Below the pieces are notes generated by a model. That model was not told the origin of the DNA, did not search any database, and saw nothing but the letters and a program-made list of their open reading frames with translations. DNA of 32,412 bases. Origin: Candidatus Saganbacteria bacterium. Its GTDB lineage: Bacteria > Margulisbacteria > WOR-1 > JAPLLA01. How positions within the stretch are numbered: the first letter of the stretch is position 1; each line of letters starts with the position of its first letter. Positions 21,745-31,491 of the stretch are shown here, in pieces. The DNA lies in contig JAPLLA010000035.1 in assembly GCA_026387795.1 (NCBI GenBank), positions 14,099 through 46,510 of the forward strand, written 5' to 3'. The position numbers and the translations under genes were made by a program.

Positions 21745-22713
21745 TTACCCTTCCTCTCCTGCTTCTGCTTCAGCACTGGACGTCTTTAAAGAGAGTTTAT
21801 ATTCAACCAGCTTATCTCTCACTTCATTTAAAGACTTAAGACCAAAATTTTTGAGACCCATTAATTCTTCTTCGGAATACTTAATAAATTCGCCCACGGT
21901 CTTAATCCCGGCTGCTTTTACGCAATTGTAAGAACGTGCAGAAAGTTCCATGTCTTCAATGGTCATATCCAGTACTGATTCAGCCACATCTTCTTTCCCT
22001 GGAACGGCAATACCCAATACATCGGATTTTTGACCAAGATGGACAAAGAGCTCTACGTGTCTGGACAAGATGCGCGCTGCATCTTGGACCGCTTCATCCG
22101 GCTTAATGCTGCCATTAGTCCAAACATCCAAAATTAAACGGTCATAATTAATTTCTTGTCCGACCCTGACTTCTTCAGTGCTAATATTCACTTTGATCAC
22201 CGGAGTAAAAATAGAATCGATAGGGATGCTGCCTACCGCTAAAGTCGGTTTTTTGTTCCGTTCGGAAGTCACATAACCCTTCCCTTTTTCTACCACCATT
22301 TCTATTTCCAATTTTCCTCCGGATTCAAGGTTTGCAATCACTTTATCCCCATTAACAACTTCCAGCTCTGCATCGTGTTCAATATCCGCAGCTTTTACCT
22401 CTCCTTTGCCTTTGGCTTTAAGCGTTACTATTTTTGCCCCTTCGGCATGGGACTTAAAAACAATCTCTTTAATATTAAGAATAATCTGTAAAACATCTTC
22501 CACTATCCCGGGAATAGTAGAGAACTCATGCGATACCCCTTCAATCCGGATAGAAGTAACCGCAGCTCCAGACAAAGAAGAAAGGAGCACTCTACGTAAC
22601 GCATTCCCCAAAGTAGAACCAAACCCTCGCTCCAAAGGCTCTACTACGAACCTCCCATAAGTATTGTTTTCCGGCAAATAACGAACCCACGGCTTTTCTC
22701 CAATCATGATCAT
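21745..22713 (-). CDS. rpoA: RNA polymerase alpha subunit
   Basis: This 322-residue protein has the N-terminal dimerisation and assembly domain (FVVEPLERGFGSTLGNALRR, VEDVLQIILNIKEIV, KPTLAVGSIPIDSIFTPV), a linker, and the C-terminal helix-hairpin domain that binds UP elements and activators (SYNCVKAAGIKTVGEFI, GLKNFGLKSLNEVRDKL). The length is typical. Two ATGs occur two codons apart (MIM); the first is given here. It lies between rpsD and rplQ as in the usual alpha operon. Confidence 0.98.
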   Translation of the reverse strand: MIMIGEKPWVRYLPENNTYGRFVVEPLERGFGSTLGNALRRVLLSSLSGAAVTSIRIEGVSHEFSTIPGIVEDVLQIILNIKEIVFKSHAEGAKIVTLKAKGKGEVKAADIEHDAELEVVNGDKVIANLESGGKLEIEMVVEKGKGYVTSERNKKPTLAVGSIPIDSIFTPVIKVNISTEEVRVGQEINYDRLILDVWTNGSIKPDEAVQDAARILSRHVELFVHLGQKSDVLGIAVPGKEDVAESVLDMTIEDMELSARSYNCVKAAGIKTVGEFIKYSEEELMGLKNFGLKSLNEVRDKLVEYKLSLKTSSAEAEAGEEG

Positions 22714-22730
22714 TTCTCTTTTCCTCCTTT

Positions 22731-23351
22731 TTACCTAGAATAGAATTCTACGATTAAATTTTCCGCAATACTGGAATCAATATCTTCTCTGGTTGGAATA
22801 GCTTCTATTGTAATTTCCTGCTTTTCTCCGTTTACGGAAATCCAATCTGGAATACTTTTATCTTCCATTTTTTCAAGGTTAACTTTTACTTTTTCCGCCA
22901 TTTTAGGCTTGAAGGTAATCAGGTCCCCTAATTTTACTGCGAAAGAAGGGATATTAACTTTTTTCCCACCCACCAAAACATGTCCATATCTAACCACTTG
23001 GCGCGCTTGGCTGCGTGAAACTGCACAACCAGAACGATACACTACATTGTCAAGTCTGCGTTCCAAAAACTCCAAAAGCTTCTCACCTGTATCGCCTTTT
23101 TTCTGGGAAGCAATCTCAAAATAACGGCGAAACTGTCCTTCGTTTAATCCGTAGATACGTCTGGCTTTTTGTTTTTCCCTTAAACGCAGACCGTATTCGG
23201 AAATCTTAATCGGTAATTTGCCATGCTGTCCAGGAGCATATGGCCGTTTATCAAAAACACATTTGGCACTGGAACACTTTTCCCCTTTAAGAAAAAGCTT
23301 TTCTCCTTGTCTTCTGCATAACTTACATTTTGCTTCGGTATGTCGACCCAT
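22731..23351 (-). CDS. rpsD: 30S ribosomal protein S4 (uS4), zinc-binding form
   Basis: This 206-residue protein starts MGRHTEAKCKLCRRQGEKLF and has four cysteines (CKLC...CSSAKC) forming the zinc site of the C+ S4 type. The S4 RNA-binding domain includes RLDNVVYRSGCAVSRSQARQ. S4 nucleates small-subunit assembly on 16S rRNA and often represses its own operon. The ATG at 23351 is preferred to the in-frame start at 23384, which would overlap rpsK; a GGAGG lies just upstream. Confidence 0.97.
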   Translation of the reverse strand: MGRHTEAKCKLCRRQGEKLFLKGEKCSSAKCVFDKRPYAPGQHGKLPIKISEYGLRLREKQKARRIYGLNEGQFRRYFEIASQKKGDTGEKLLEFLERRLDNVVYRSGCAVSRSQARQVVRYGHVLVGGKKVNIPSFAVKLGDLITFKPKMAEKVKVNLEKMEDKSIPDWISVNGEKQEITIEAIPTREDIDSSIAENLIVEFYSR

Positions 23352-23353
23352 CT

Positions 23354-23761
23354 TTAGACCCTCCTTCTCTTGGGAGGTCTGCATCCATTATGCGGAATAG
23401 GGGTAACGTCTTTAATCGAACGCACCTCTAAACCGCAAGCCTGCAATGCCCGGATTGCAGTTTCCCTGCCCGATCCTGGACCTTTTACCACTACATGCAC
23501 TTCTCTTACTCCGCATTCCACAGCTTTTTTTGCCGCAGTTTCTGCAGCAGACTGCGCTGCAAAAGGAGTCCCTTTTTTGGTTCCTTTAAAACCAGCCCCA
23601 CCAGCAGAAGCCCAAACCACAACCTCCCCTTTCATATTGGTAATACTCACGATAGTATTGTTAAAAGTAGCTTTAATGTGTGCTACCCCAACACTGTCTG
23701 CTTTCTTAACTTTTTTGCGTCCGCCTTTTTTCTTGATTTCTTCAGTAGTAACTTCTGCCAT
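23354..23761 (-). CDS. rpsK: 30S ribosomal protein S11 (uS11)
   Basis: This 135-residue protein shows [42 protein letters not shown] and the basic C-terminus [16 protein letters not shown] of S11, part of the platform. The ATG at 23761 begins [17 protein letters not shown]; the frame opens further upstream but into the rpsM tail, so this start is preferred and leaves 4 nt after rpsM. Confidence 0.97.
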   Translation of the reverse strand: MAEVTTEEIKKKGGRKKVKKADSVGVAHIKATFNNTIVSITNMKGEVVVWASAGGAGFKGTKKGTPFAAQSAAETAAKKAVECGVREVHVVVKGPGSGRETAIRALQACGLEVRSIKDVTPIPHNGCRPPKRRRV

Positions 23762-23765
23762 TTTT

Positions 23766-24158
23766 TTACTCCTTTGCCGGCTTTGCCTCTTCTTTTTTCT
23801 TGCCAGCACCTACGGTTTTCCTCTTGCCTCTTTTGGTGCGTGCATTGGTACGAGTACGCTGCCCTTTAACCGGCAGGTTTCTCCTGTGCCTGATACCTCG
23901 ATAAGCACCGATATCAATTAATCTTTTAATGTTTAAAGAGACTTCCTTACGAAGATCCCCTTCTACCTTATAGTCTTTAATTACTTCTCTGATCGCAACT
24001 ATTTCACTCTCGGCCAAATCCTTAATCTGTTTGCCAGGATCAACCCCGGCCCTTTCCAAAATAATCTTTGCCAGAGCAGGACCAATGCCATATATATATT
24101 GGATCGATACTTCAGCTCTTTTGTTTCTTGGTAAATCTATACCTGCAATACGTGCCAT
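23766..24158 (-). CDS. rpsM: 30S ribosomal protein S13 (uS13)
   Basis: This 130-residue protein starts [19 protein letters not shown] and includes [34 protein letters not shown] and a Lys-rich tail with [11 protein letters not shown], slightly longer than in E. coli. It contacts the large subunit and the P-site tRNA from the 30S head. The ribosome-binding site AGGAGG is clear. It follows rpmJ by 16 nt. Confidence 0.97.
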   Translation of the reverse strand: MARIAGIDLPRNKRAEVSIQYIYGIGPALAKIILERAGVDPGKQIKDLAESEIVAIREVIKDYKVEGDLRKEVSLNIKRLIDIGAYRGIRHRRNLPVKGQRTRTNARTKRGKRKTVGAGKKKEEAKPAKE

Positions 24159-24174
24159 TTTTCCCTCCTTGAAC

Positions 24175-24288
24175 TTATCCCTGCCTTTGCTTATGTTTAG
24201 GGTTTTCGCAAATCACCCTCACCCGACCATGACGACGGATAATTTTACATTTTTCACAAATCTTCTTAACTGACGAACGCACTTTCAT
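24175..24288 (-). CDS. rpmJ: 50S ribosomal protein L36 (bL36)
   Basis: A 37-residue frame read from the minus strand starts [19 protein letters not shown] and ends HKQRQG. It holds the CxxC, third Cys and His (CENPKH) of zinc-binding L36. It lies exactly where L36 belongs, between infA and rpsM, with gaps of 11 and 16 nt; AGAGGTG precedes the ATG. Confidence 0.97.
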   Translation of the reverse strand: MKVRSSVKKICEKCKIIRRHGRVRVICENPKHKQRQG

Positions 24289-24299
24289 TTTTACACCTC

Positions 24300-24521
24300 T
24301 TATTTATACCGGTACGTAATTCTTCCCTTGCTTAAATCGTAAGGGGATAATTCCAACTTCACCTTATCCCCCGGCAAAATACGGATAAAATGTTTCCGGA
24401 TCTTACCGGAAACATGTGCCAAAATAATTTGGCCGGTTTCTACTTTTACTCTAAAAAGAGCATTGGGCAATGCCTCTGTAATTACTCCTTCTAGTTCAAT
24501 GAAATCTTTATCCTTGCTCAT
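24300..24521 (-). CDS. infA: Translation initiation factor IF-1
   Basis: This 73-residue OB-fold protein has [51 protein letters not shown] and GRITYRYK, as in nearly all bacteria. It binds the 30S A site during initiation. It starts 1 nt after the map stop, the usual map-infA-rpmJ order. Confidence 0.98.
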   Translation of the reverse strand: MSKDKDFIELEGVITEALPNALFRVKVETGQIILAHVSGKIRKHFIRILPGDKVKLELSPYDLSKGRITYRYK

Positions 24522-24522
24522 G

Positions 24523-25275
24523 CTACCCCTTTAATAAACTTAAGACCTCTGGTTCCCCTTTGGTCAATAAAATTGTATGCTCAAAATGGGCAGACAAACT
24601 TCCGTCTGCTGTAACCACTGTCCAACCATCCCCCAGCGTCTTTATCCTCCAGGTTCCCATATTGAGCATTGGCTCAATCGCCAAAACCATCCCTGCTTTA
24701 AGCTCCGGGCCTTCGCCTTCTTTTCCAAAATTCGGAATCAAGGGGTCTTCGTGCAAATTTTTCCCTACCCCGTGTCCGTATAATTCCCTAACCACCTGAT
24801 AACCATGCTTTAAAGCATTTCTTTCTATAACAGCAGAAATATCCCCTAAATGGTTTCCTGCCCTGGCTTTTTCTATTCCTAAAAACAAAGTTTCCTTTGT
24901 CACATCAAGCAGTTTTTGTTTCTTACCGGAGATTCTGCCTACTGCACACGTTTCCGCTGCATCTCCGTAGTAATCCTCAAAAATAACCCCCACATCCACC
25001 GCCAATAAGTCCCCTTCTTTTAGCACCCGGTTATTGGGAATCCCATGTACAATCTCTTCGTTAAGAGACATACAAGTAGCATGGGAATAACCCCTGTAAC
25101 CTTTAAAAGCAGGCTGGCCACCAGCCTTAATCATTTCTTCTTCAGCAAAAGCATCCAGTTCAAAAATTACCGCACCAGGAACCACCCTTGCTTTAACCAG
25201 TTCTAATATTTTAGCAACAATCTGGCAAGCACGCCTAATTTTTTCTACTTCTTCCCGGTTTTTAATTAAAATCAT
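24523..25275 (-). CDS. map: Methionine aminopeptidase, type I
   Basis: This 250-residue metallopeptidase removes N-terminal Met from new proteins. The metal ligands are visible: Asp94 and Asp105 ([20 protein letters not shown]), His in [15 protein letters not shown], Glu in AIEPMLNMG and Glu in AHFEHTILL. The first ATG overlaps the adk stop by 1 nt (TAATG). The N-terminal zinc-finger extension of the longer type is absent. Confidence 0.97.
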   Translation of the reverse strand: MILIKNREEVEKIRRACQIVAKILELVKARVVPGAVIFELDAFAEEEMIKAGGQPAFKGYRGYSHATCMSLNEEIVHGIPNNRVLKEGDLLAVDVGVIFEDYYGDAAETCAVGRISGKKQKLLDVTKETLFLGIEKARAGNHLGDISAVIERNALKHGYQVVRELYGHGVGKNLHEDPLIPNFGKEGEGPELKAGMVLAIEPMLNMGTWRIKTLGDGWTVVTADGSLSAHFEHTILLTKGEPEVLSLLKG

Positions 25276-25937
25276 TAATTAATCCCAAGCACACTCGCAA
25301 GTCTTCCGAAAACCGCATCAATTCCCAAAGATGCATCAATTTCCAAAAACTTTCCTTTATTAACATAAAAATTTACCAGCGGAGCAGTTTGCTCATCATA
25401 AACCTTAAAACGGTTTTCAATGACCTCTTTTTGGTCATCTTTACGCTGATACAGTTCGCCACCGCAAGCATCACAAACCCCCTCTTTTTTGGGAGGCTTA
25501 TTTTTAATATGATAAACTGCTCCGCAGTTTTTACAGCTGCGCCTGCCGGTCAAACGATCTACTACCAAACTTAAAGGAATAGCAAAATAAACCACTGCAT
25601 CCAGTTTAATGTTTAATTCTACCAAGGTTTTTTCCAATGCTTCGGCTTGAACCAGGTTTCTGGGAAACCCGTCCAAAATAAAACCGTGCTTACATTCCCC
25701 ACTAGAAAGCTTTTCCCTGGTTAATCCAATCGTTAACTCGTCCGGAACCAGCTTGCCTGCATTAATAAACTCTGCAGCTTTTTTGCCTAATTCACTCTCG
25801 GCTCTTACCGCTTCTCTTAAAAGATCCCCAACTGCAATATGGGGAACTGTCACTTTTTCTGCCAGGATCTTCCCCATGGTCCCTTTACCGGATCCGGGCG
25901 GCCCCAAAAATACTACGCGTAATGCCTCTTTGCTCAT
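25275..25937 (-). CDS. adk: Adenylate kinase, zinc-lid form
   Basis: This 220-residue enzyme converts AMP and ATP to two ADP. The P-loop is VVFLGPPGSGKGT (residues 8-20), GFPRNLVQAEAL lies in the core, and the long lid carries four Cys (CKNC...CDAC), the zinc-binding type common in Gram-positive and thermophilic bacteria. The longest frame (from 26099) runs into secY and its first 54 residues are unlike Adk; the ATG at 25937 overlaps the secY stop as ATGA and is taken as the start. Confidence 0.97.
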   Translation of the reverse strand: MSKEALRVVFLGPPGSGKGTMGKILAEKVTVPHIAVGDLLREAVRAESELGKKAAEFINAGKLVPDELTIGLTREKLSSGECKHGFILDGFPRNLVQAEALEKTLVELNIKLDAVVYFAIPLSLVVDRLTGRRSCKNCGAVYHIKNKPPKKEGVCDACGGELYQRKDDQKEVIENRFKVYDEQTAPLVNFYVNKGKFLEIDASLGIDAVFGRLASVLGIN

Positions 25938-27196
25938 GCCAAAAGCCCTTCGTACTGCCTGCTGACCAAATGGGTTTCTATCTGGCGCACTAAATCTAAA
26001 GCCACTCCAACCATAATTAAAAGAGCGGTCCCACCCAACCCCTGGAAACTGGTAATTTGGGTGGCACGTTCTACTACCACCGGCAAAATAGCAATACAAG
26101 CCAAAAAGAGTGCCCCAGCTAAAGTTAATCTGGTAATAATAAATTCCAAATAATCTGCAGTTGGTTTACCAGGCCTAATCCCCATAACAAAACCACCGTA
26201 TTTTTTAATGTTTTCCGCAAGCTCAGTAGGGTTAAAGGTAATTGCGGTATAGAAATAAGTAAAAAAGAAAATCAACCCGAAAAATAAAATCATATAGGCA
26301 TATCCACCCGGAGATAGCAGTGCTGCAACGCCTTGCATAAAACCGATGGGGGCAAACTGTGCAATGGTGGCAGGGAAAAGCAGTACCGAAGAAGCAAAAA
26401 TAATCGGGATAACGCCTCCCTGATTAACTCTAAGTGGTATATAAGTACTTTGTCCGCCGTACATTTTTCTCCCTACAATTCTTTTTGCATATTGAACCTG
26501 GATCCTGCGCTGGCCTTCCTGAATAATAACGATTGCCACAATCATGACCAAAAAAGCAAACATCAAAATTACCACCCCAAAAATACTCGCCCCTCCCCTT
26601 ACCAATGTAACAGTTTGGGCAAAATAAGCAGGAATCCTTGATACGATACCAATAAAAATCAAAAGGGACGCACCGTTACCTATCCCTTTTTCTGTCATTA
26701 ACTCTCCGATCCACATTACCAGGATTGCCCCCGCAGTAAGAGAAACCACACTGCTAACAAGGAACACCGGAAAGCTGTATCCGGGCTGCAATATACCCCT
26801 AAACCAAAACGACATTCCTATCGCTTGTACAAGAGAAAGCGCTACCGTTAAAAAACGGGTATATTGTGCAATTTTCTTCCTGCCACTATCCCCTTCTTTT
26901 TGCAGTTCTTCCAGTTGGGGAATAACCACAACCAGAAGCTGCATAATAATGGAAGCATTAATGTAAGGAATGATCCCCATGGCAAAAACAGAAAATCTCA
27001 TTAATGCCCCACCAGTAAATAAATCCAAAAAACCCATAATATTCCCTTTGCCAAACAAATTTGCCAGTTGAGCAGCGTCGATACCTGCAACCGGTATATG
27101 TCCACCAAAGCGAAAAAGGACGATAAAAGCAATGGTCCAGAAAAACTTTTTACGCAGATCGGGAATATTAAAAAGGCCGCTTATTGTGCTTGGCAT
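25934..27196 (-). CDS. secY: Preprotein translocase subunit SecY
   Basis: This 420-residue inner-membrane protein with ten helices forms the protein-conducting channel. Typical stretches are [13 protein letters not shown] and [16 protein letters not shown] near the N-terminus, [18 protein letters not shown], and [21 protein letters not shown] in the C-terminal loop that contacts the ribosome. The ATG at 27196 overlaps the end of rplO by 16 nt, more than usual but with no better downstream start. It is in the standard rplO-secY-adk order. Confidence 0.97.
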   Translation of the reverse strand: MPSTISGLFNIPDLRKKFFWTIAFIVLFRFGGHIPVAGIDAAQLANLFGKGNIMGFLDLFTGGALMRFSVFAMGIIPYINASIIMQLLVVVIPQLEELQKEGDSGRKKIAQYTRFLTVALSLVQAIGMSFWFRGILQPGYSFPVFLVSSVVSLTAGAILVMWIGELMTEKGIGNGASLLIFIGIVSRIPAYFAQTVTLVRGGASIFGVVILMFAFLVMIVAIVIIQEGQRRIQVQYAKRIVGRKMYGGQSTYIPLRVNQGGVIPIIFASSVLLFPATIAQFAPIGFMQGVAALLSPGGYAYMILFFGLIFFFTYFYTAITFNPTELAENIKKYGGFVMGIRPGKPTADYLEFIITRLTLAGALFLACIAILPVVVERATQITSFQGLGGTALLIMVGVALDLVRQIETHLVSRQYEGLLA

Positions 27197-27630
27197 ACTT
27201 CTACCTTGCCTCCGGCAGCGGAAATCTTCTTGGCGGCTTCTTCGCTAAACTTGTGGGCTTTAACTGTTAAAGCTTTTTCAAGCTTGCCTCCGGCTAAAAT
27301 CTTGATCATTTCCCCGTTTTTAATTAAACCGGCTTTTTCCAAAACATCGGGATTAACTTCACCTTGAAACTGGTTCAATGCACCCAAATTTAAAATTGCA
27401 TAATGCTTCTTAAAAAGCAGGTTTTTAAAACCGTCTCTTTTGGGCAACCTACGGTATAAAGGGGTTTGCCCTCCTTCAAAACCAGGCCTAGTGCCTCCTC
27501 CGGTCCTGCTGTTTTGTCCTTTGTGGCCTCTGCCACAGGTTTTTCCAATCCCAGAGCTTGTGCCACGACCTACCCGGGTCTTTTTGAATCTGGCACCTTT
27601 AGGATATTTTAAATCTGACAAATTATACAT
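27181..27630 (-). CDS. rplO: 50S ribosomal protein L15 (uL15)
   Basis: This 149-residue protein has the glycine/arginine-rich N-terminal arm ([45 protein letters not shown]) and the globular C-terminal domain ending [12 protein letters not shown]. It follows rpsE by only 25 nt; the rpmD gene usually found in between is missing. Confidence 0.97.
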   Translation of the reverse strand: MYNLSDLKYPKGARFKKTRVGRGTSSGIGKTCGRGHKGQNSRTGGGTRPGFEGGQTPLYRRLPKRDGFKNLLFKKHYAILNLGALNQFQGEVNPDVLEKAGLIKNGEMIKILAGGKLEKALTVKAHKFSEEAAKKISAAGGKVEVCQAQ

Positions 27631-27655
27631 AAATAAACCAACCTTTTATGAAAAT

Positions 27656-28177
27656 TTACTTTGGATTTCTAATCCGCAAATTTTTGCCTCTTAATTCAAT
27701 TTCTTCATCCACTGATTTTAATTGAGAAAGACCATCTATCGTTGCTTTGGCCACATTAATGGCATTGGGAGAACCAAGAGACTTGGAGACCAAATCCTTG
27801 ATTCCCGATAATTCTACAATAGTACGCACCGCACCCCCAGCAATGATCCCGCGTCCTTTTGCTGCAGGACGAAGGAGCACATCACTCGCACCACATTTAC
27901 CCATGACCTGATGCGAGATGGTAGAACCTTCTATGCGCACTTGAATAATAGACTTTCTGGCTTCCTCTACCCCTTTTCGGATCGCAGCAGAAACTTCGGC
28001 TGCTTTACCCATGCCAAACCCTACTTTGCCTTTTAAGTCTCCCACTACTACCGCAACCCTAAATCCCATCCGTTTTCCGCCTTTTACCACTTTGGTAACC
28101 CTACGGATTTGAATAACCTTTTCTTTAATATCGCTTTCTTCTTCTCTTCTTCTTTCGAATCCTTTTTCTTCTGCCAC
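27656..28177 (-). CDS. rpsE: 30S ribosomal protein S5 (uS5)
   Basis: This 173-residue protein has VIQIRRVTKVVKGGKRMGFR, the double-stranded-RNA-binding-like domain, and GASDVLLRPAAKGRGIIAGG. S5 lines the mRNA entry channel and affects decoding accuracy. A charged N-terminal stretch (MAEEKGFERRREEESD) precedes the conserved part. Confidence 0.97.
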   Translation of the reverse strand: MAEEKGFERRREEESDIKEKVIQIRRVTKVVKGGKRMGFRVAVVVGDLKGKVGFGMGKAAEVSAAIRKGVEEARKSIIQVRIEGSTISHQVMGKCGASDVLLRPAAKGRGIIAGGAVRTIVELSGIKDLVSKSLGSPNAINVAKATIDGLSQLKSVDEEIELRGKNLRIRNPK

Positions 28178-28193
28178 TAGTCTCCCCCTTTAA

Positions 28194-28529
28194 TTAAAAA
28201 ACCAGACCGCCTTCTCTGGCCCCATCGGCCAAAGCTTTGATCCGGCCATGGAACAAACTTAATCCACGATCAAAATAAACCTTATCTAACCCTTTTTCTT
28301 TGGCACGTTTGGCCACTAACTGTCCCACTAGTTTAGCTATTTCACTCTTCTTAACCTTACCTGCTTTAGTTTTTACTTCTTTATCTAAAGAAGAAGCTGC
28401 TACCAATGTTTTACCTGCCAAGTCATCGATCACTTGTGCGTAAATATGTCTTAGTGTTGCGCGGCCACAAAGCCGCAGCCTCATAAAGTTTTTTTTGACC
28501 CTATTTCTTTGATGTACGTTTTTTTTCAT
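28194..28529 (-). CDS. rplR: 50S ribosomal protein L18 (uL18)
   Basis: This 111-residue 5S-rRNA-binding protein has [20 protein letters not shown], a helix with [22 protein letters not shown] and the terminal [17 protein letters not shown]. It is slightly shorter than the E. coli protein (117) but complete. Confidence 0.96.
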   Translation of the reverse strand: MKKNVHQRNRVKKNFMRLRLCGRATLRHIYAQVIDDLAGKTLVAASSLDKEVKTKAGKVKKSEIAKLVGQLVAKRAKEKGLDKVYFDRGLSLFHGRIKALADGAREGGLVF

Positions 28530-28554
28530 GCCCTTTTTCCCTTCAGAAAATATA

Positions 28555-29109
28555 CTATCCCGCTCCTCCGGCTTTTGCGGCAGCTTTACCTGCTTTTCTT
28601 CTTACTTTTTCACCCTGGTACAATATTCCCTTTCCTTTATAGGGCTCTACCGGCCTGATCTCTTTTATCTGAGAAGCAATTAAACCAACCAACTCTTTAT
28701 CTACTCCACTAACTTTAATTCTGACCTGTCCCTCTACATCAAAATTAACACCTTTTGGAGGTTCAATTTCTACCGGATGAGAAAAACCAATCTGAATAGA
28801 AAGTTTACTACCGGCTTTGGCTGCCCTATAACCCACTCCGGACAACTCCAATACTCTTTCAAATCCTTTGGATACTCCGGTTACCATATTTGCGGCCAAA
28901 GAGCGGAATAAACCGTGGAAACATTTGTCTCTACGGCTCGTACCTTTGTTTTTAACCACCAATGATTTTTCTTCTTTAATTACTTCTATATTGTAGGGGA
29001 TTTCCTTTTGCATGGTCCCCTTGGGTCCTTTTATGGTCAGGGTTGTTCCTTCAATCTTAACCTCTACACCCTGCGGAAGCGCTATTGGCAAACGTCCTAT
29101 CCTAGACAA
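28555..29109 (-). CDS. rplF: 50S ribosomal protein L6 (uL6)
   Basis: This 184-residue protein starts [19 protein letters not shown] and has the two tandem L6 folds, with [19 protein letters not shown] in between and [26 protein letters not shown] near the end. It sits near the factor-binding region of the 50S subunit. The short Ala/Gly-rich tail (AAAKAGGAG) is unremarkable. Confidence 0.97.
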   Translation of the reverse strand: MSRIGRLPIALPQGVEVKIEGTTLTIKGPKGTMQKEIPYNIEVIKEEKSLVVKNKGTSRRDKCFHGLFRSLAANMVTGVSKGFERVLELSGVGYRAAKAGSKLSIQIGFSHPVEIEPPKGVNFDVEGQVRIKVSGVDKELVGLIASQIKEIRPVEPYKGKGILYQGEKVRRKAGKAAAKAGGAG

Positions 29110-29127
29110 TTAATTTTCCCCCTTTAG

Positions 29128-29526
29128 CTACCATATATAACAAAGCAATTCTCCCCCTACTTTTTGCGCCCTGGCCTCTCCGTCTGACATAACCCCTTTG
29201 GGTGTAGAAAGAACCGCAATCCCAAAACCAGACAAAACATATGGAATCTTTGCGGATTTAACATAAACCCTGCAACCCGGAGTGCTAACTGACTTGATTA
29301 CCACTATAGACGGCTTTTTGTTTTTCCGGTATTTCAAAAACACCCTCAAAATCTTTATACTACCTCTGGTAATAACCTCTACCTTACCCACAAAACCTTC
29401 GCGCTCCAAAACATGCGCGATCTGCTGTTTAAATTTTGACCAGGGAATGTCTACCAAATCCTCTTTAATTAAAAAAGCATTGCGGATCCTGGTCAACATA
29501 TCTGCAACTGTATCTGTTGTTACCAT
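29128..29526 (-). CDS. rpsH: 30S ribosomal protein S8 (uS8)
   Basis: This 132-residue protein begins MVTTDTVADMLTRIRNAFL and ends SGFGIAVLSTPKGVMSD...GGELLCYIW. S8 is a central 16S rRNA binder and in E. coli represses the spc operon. The ATG at 29526 is chosen over the longest frame (29601), which would run through the rpsN gene; AGGAGAAG lies just upstream. Confidence 0.97.
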   Translation of the reverse strand: MVTTDTVADMLTRIRNAFLIKEDLVDIPWSKFKQQIAHVLEREGFVGKVEVITRGSIKILRVFLKYRKNKKPSIVVIKSVSTPGCRVYVKSAKIPYVLSGFGIAVLSTPKGVMSDGEARAQKVGGELLCYIW

Positions 29527-29540
29527 AAAAACTTCTCCTT

Positions 29541-29726
29541 TTACCAGCTTGCCTTGGTCACGCCTGGGAGTAACCCTTGGTGCGCCAAGTTTCTGAAACA
29601 AATTCTACATAAGCCGAATTTGCTTAAAAAACCGCGTCTTCTTCCGCAAACACGGCAACGGTTATAGTCTCTAACCTTAAATTTTCCTTTGCGCAACCAC
29701 CGCGCCCACCAAGAAGTCTTTGCCAT
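29541..29726 (-). CDS. rpsN: 30S ribosomal protein S14 (uS14), zinc type
   Basis: This 61-residue protein is the short zinc form: [20 protein letters not shown] followed by [21 protein letters not shown] with the two CxxC pairs, and ending PGVTKASW. It lies between rplE (13-nt gap) and rpsH (14-nt gap). Confidence 0.97.
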   Translation of the reverse strand: MAKTSWWARWLRKGKFKVRDYNRCRVCGRRRGFLSKFGLCRICFRNLAHQGLLPGVTKASW

Positions 29727-29739
29727 CGGTGCCTCCTAA

Positions 29740-30282
29740 TTAATTTTTACGAAACGGTATCCCCATTAAAGCAAGCAGCTCTCTTGCTTGATCATCATTT
29801 TTAGCAGATGTAACCACCGTAATATTCATACCACGGGTTTTATCTACTTTATCGTAAATAATTTCCGGGAAAACAAGCTGTTCCTTAATACCTAAAGAAT
29901 AGTTGCCGCGACCATCAAAAGATTTAGGGTTCACTCCCTTAAAATCCCTGATTTTAGGCAAACAAATATTAATAAACTTATCCAAAAATTCATACATTCG
30001 GTCTCCACGCAAAGTAACAAAACATCCAATCGGGAGATTCCCCCGGAGCTTAAAACCGGCAATCGCCTTTTTGGATTTAGTAATCAGGGGTTTTTGGCCA
30101 CATATTACCGACAATTCTTCGGCTGCAATATCCATGGCCTTAGGATTCTGAGTGATCTCTCCCACCCCGCGGCTGACAACAACTTTGACAAGCCTAGGAA
30201 CTTCCATGGAATTTTTATATCCAAACTTCTTGGTCATCTCTTTCATGATTTCTTTTCTGTATCTTTCTTTTAATGGCAGCAT
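29740..30282 (-). CDS. rplE: 50S ribosomal protein L5 (uL5)
   Basis: This 180-residue 5S-rRNA-binding protein contains [61 protein letters not shown] and [20 protein letters not shown]. The length is normal. It follows rplX by 11 nt. Confidence 0.97.
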   Translation of the reverse strand: MLPLKERYRKEIMKEMTKKFGYKNSMEVPRLVKVVVSRGVGEITQNPKAMDIAAEELSVICGQKPLITKSKKAIAGFKLRGNLPIGCFVTLRGDRMYEFLDKFINICLPKIRDFKGVNPKSFDGRGNYSLGIKEQLVFPEIIYDKVDKTRGMNITVVTSAKNDDQARELLALMGIPFRKN

Positions 30283-30293
30283 TTTATTGTCCT

Positions 30294-30614
30294 TTATACT
30301 TTATCTATAAACTCTTTACACTTTTTACAAACCCTGACTTTTCTCCCCTTTTCCCCTTCTTTACGATTCACCCTGGTAGGTTTGCCGCAACGGCTGCAAA
30401 TCAACATTACTTTTGAAATATGGATCGGCGCCAATTTTTCAATGATGCCTCCCGGGTTCTTGCCGCTTGGCTTTTGATGCCTTTTTACCAAATTGACACC
30501 TTCCACAAGCACCTTACTGCGGTCTTCCTTAAATTTAATAATTTTCCCTTTTTTACCTTTATCTTTACCCTTAAGGATAATCACTGTATCGCCTTGTTTA
30601 ATTTTTTCGGACAT
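30294..30614 (-). CDS. rplX: 50S ribosomal protein L24 (uL24)
   Basis: This 106-residue protein begins with the KOW motif ([20 protein letters not shown]), followed by [15 protein letters not shown]-terminal part carries two cysteine pairs (CSRC...CKKC), a zinc-type L24. It helps to start 50S assembly and sits at the tunnel exit. Confidence 0.97.
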   Translation of the reverse strand: MSEKIKQGDTVIILKGKDKGKKGKIIKFKEDRSKVLVEGVNLVKRHQKPSGKNPGGIIEKLAPIHISKVMLICSRCGKPTRVNRKEGEKGRKVRVCKKCKEFIDKV

Positions 30615-30624
30615 GTTTATTCTC

Positions 30625-30993
30625 CTATACCACTTCTGGGGCCAAAGAAATGATCTTCATGAAATCCTTGTCCCTAAGCTCCCTGGCCACAGGACCAAAT
30701 ACCCTAGTGCCACGCGGGTTGAGGTTGGCATCAATCAATACACACGCATTATCATCAAAAGAGACATATGAGCCATCTTCTCTTCTTTGCTTTTTCTTCA
30801 TACGCACAATTACCGCTTTTACTACTTCGCTCTTTTTTGCAGTCATGTGCGGAGCGGCAAACTTTACTACCGCCACAATTACATCTCCCAATGAAGCATA
30901 GCGACGATTGGAACTACCCAACACCCTGATACACATCACTTCTCTTGCTCCTGTGTTATCTGCTACCTGGAGCCGGGTTTGTACTGTAATCAT
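30625..30993 (-). CDS. rplN: 50S ribosomal protein L14 (uL14)
   Basis: This 122-residue protein starts [20 protein letters not shown] and ends [18 protein letters not shown], the standard L14 length and motifs. The ATG overlaps the rpsQ stop by 4 nt (ATGA). Confidence 0.98.
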   Translation of the reverse strand: MITVQTRLQVADNTGAREVMCIRVLGSSNRRYASLGDVIVAVVKFAAPHMTAKKSEVVKAVIVRMKKKQRREDGSYVSFDDNACVLIDANLNPRGTRVFGPVARELRDKDFMKIISLAPEVV

Positions 30994-31289
30994 GCCTTTA
31001 CCTCTCCAACTAAACCAGCTGCACTTTTATCTTTAGTTTTTTCCAGAATTTCTACCAATCGCCAGCATTTGTGCTTGGAAATCGGCCGAGTTTCCATAAT
31101 TAACACCCTGTCCCCAATACGGCACTCGTTTTTCTCATCGTGTGCTTTAAACGTATTGATCCTTCTCATTACTTTACCTATCCGAGGATGAGCAATAGTA
31201 CGCTCTACTTCTACAACAATGGTTTTATCCATTTTATTGCTTAACACTACTCCGATCTTTTTCTTTTTGCGGGTTTTGCGCTCAGGCAT
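30990..31289 (-). CDS. rpsQ: 30S ribosomal protein S17 (uS17)
   Basis: This 99-residue protein starts [19 protein letters not shown] and has [14 protein letters not shown] and [27 protein letters not shown]; a C-terminal tail ([15 protein letters not shown]) extends beyond the core. The ATG at 31289 is preferred to the in-frame start at 31316. It overlaps the rpmC end by 8 nt. Confidence 0.95.
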   Translation of the reverse strand: MPERKTRKKKKIGVVLSNKMDKTIVVEVERTIAHPRIGKVMRRINTFKAHDEKNECRIGDRVLIMETRPISKHKCWRLVEILEKTKDKSAAGLVGEVKA

Positions 31290-31491
31290 TAGCTTTTTCC
31301 CCTCTCTTTTTTTCATTTAATATTGTAAGAATGCGGGCAATCTCTTTCTTTTTTTTGCCCACCAAGGAAAGGTCTTTCTGCCCGCCTGCAGCTAACTGCA
31401 GGTTAATATCAAGCACTTCCTTGCGTGCCTTGATTTCCAATTCTTGAAGTTCTTTAACACTCTTTTCCCTTAAATCAGTTGTTTCTAACAT
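31282..31491 (-). CDS. rpmC: 50S ribosomal protein L29 (uL29)
   Basis: This 69-residue two-helix protein has [20 protein letters not shown] and [15 protein letters not shown]. It sits at the tunnel exit. Its ATG overlaps the rplP stop by 1 nt (TAATG) and its end overlaps rpsQ, the usual L16-L29-S17 order. Confidence 0.97.
   Translation of the reverse strand: MLETTDLREKSVKELQELEIKARKEVLDINLQLAAGGQKDLSLVGKKKKEIARILTILNEKKRGEKANA

Noticed and set aside
23370-23921. Plus-strand open frame of 183 codons opposite rpsK/rpsM
   Set aside because: Shadow of ribosomal genes; no ribosome-binding site or recognisable protein.
25938-26099. 54-residue N-terminal extension of adenylate kinase
   Set aside because: It lies wholly within secY in another frame, and its residues are unlike Adk.
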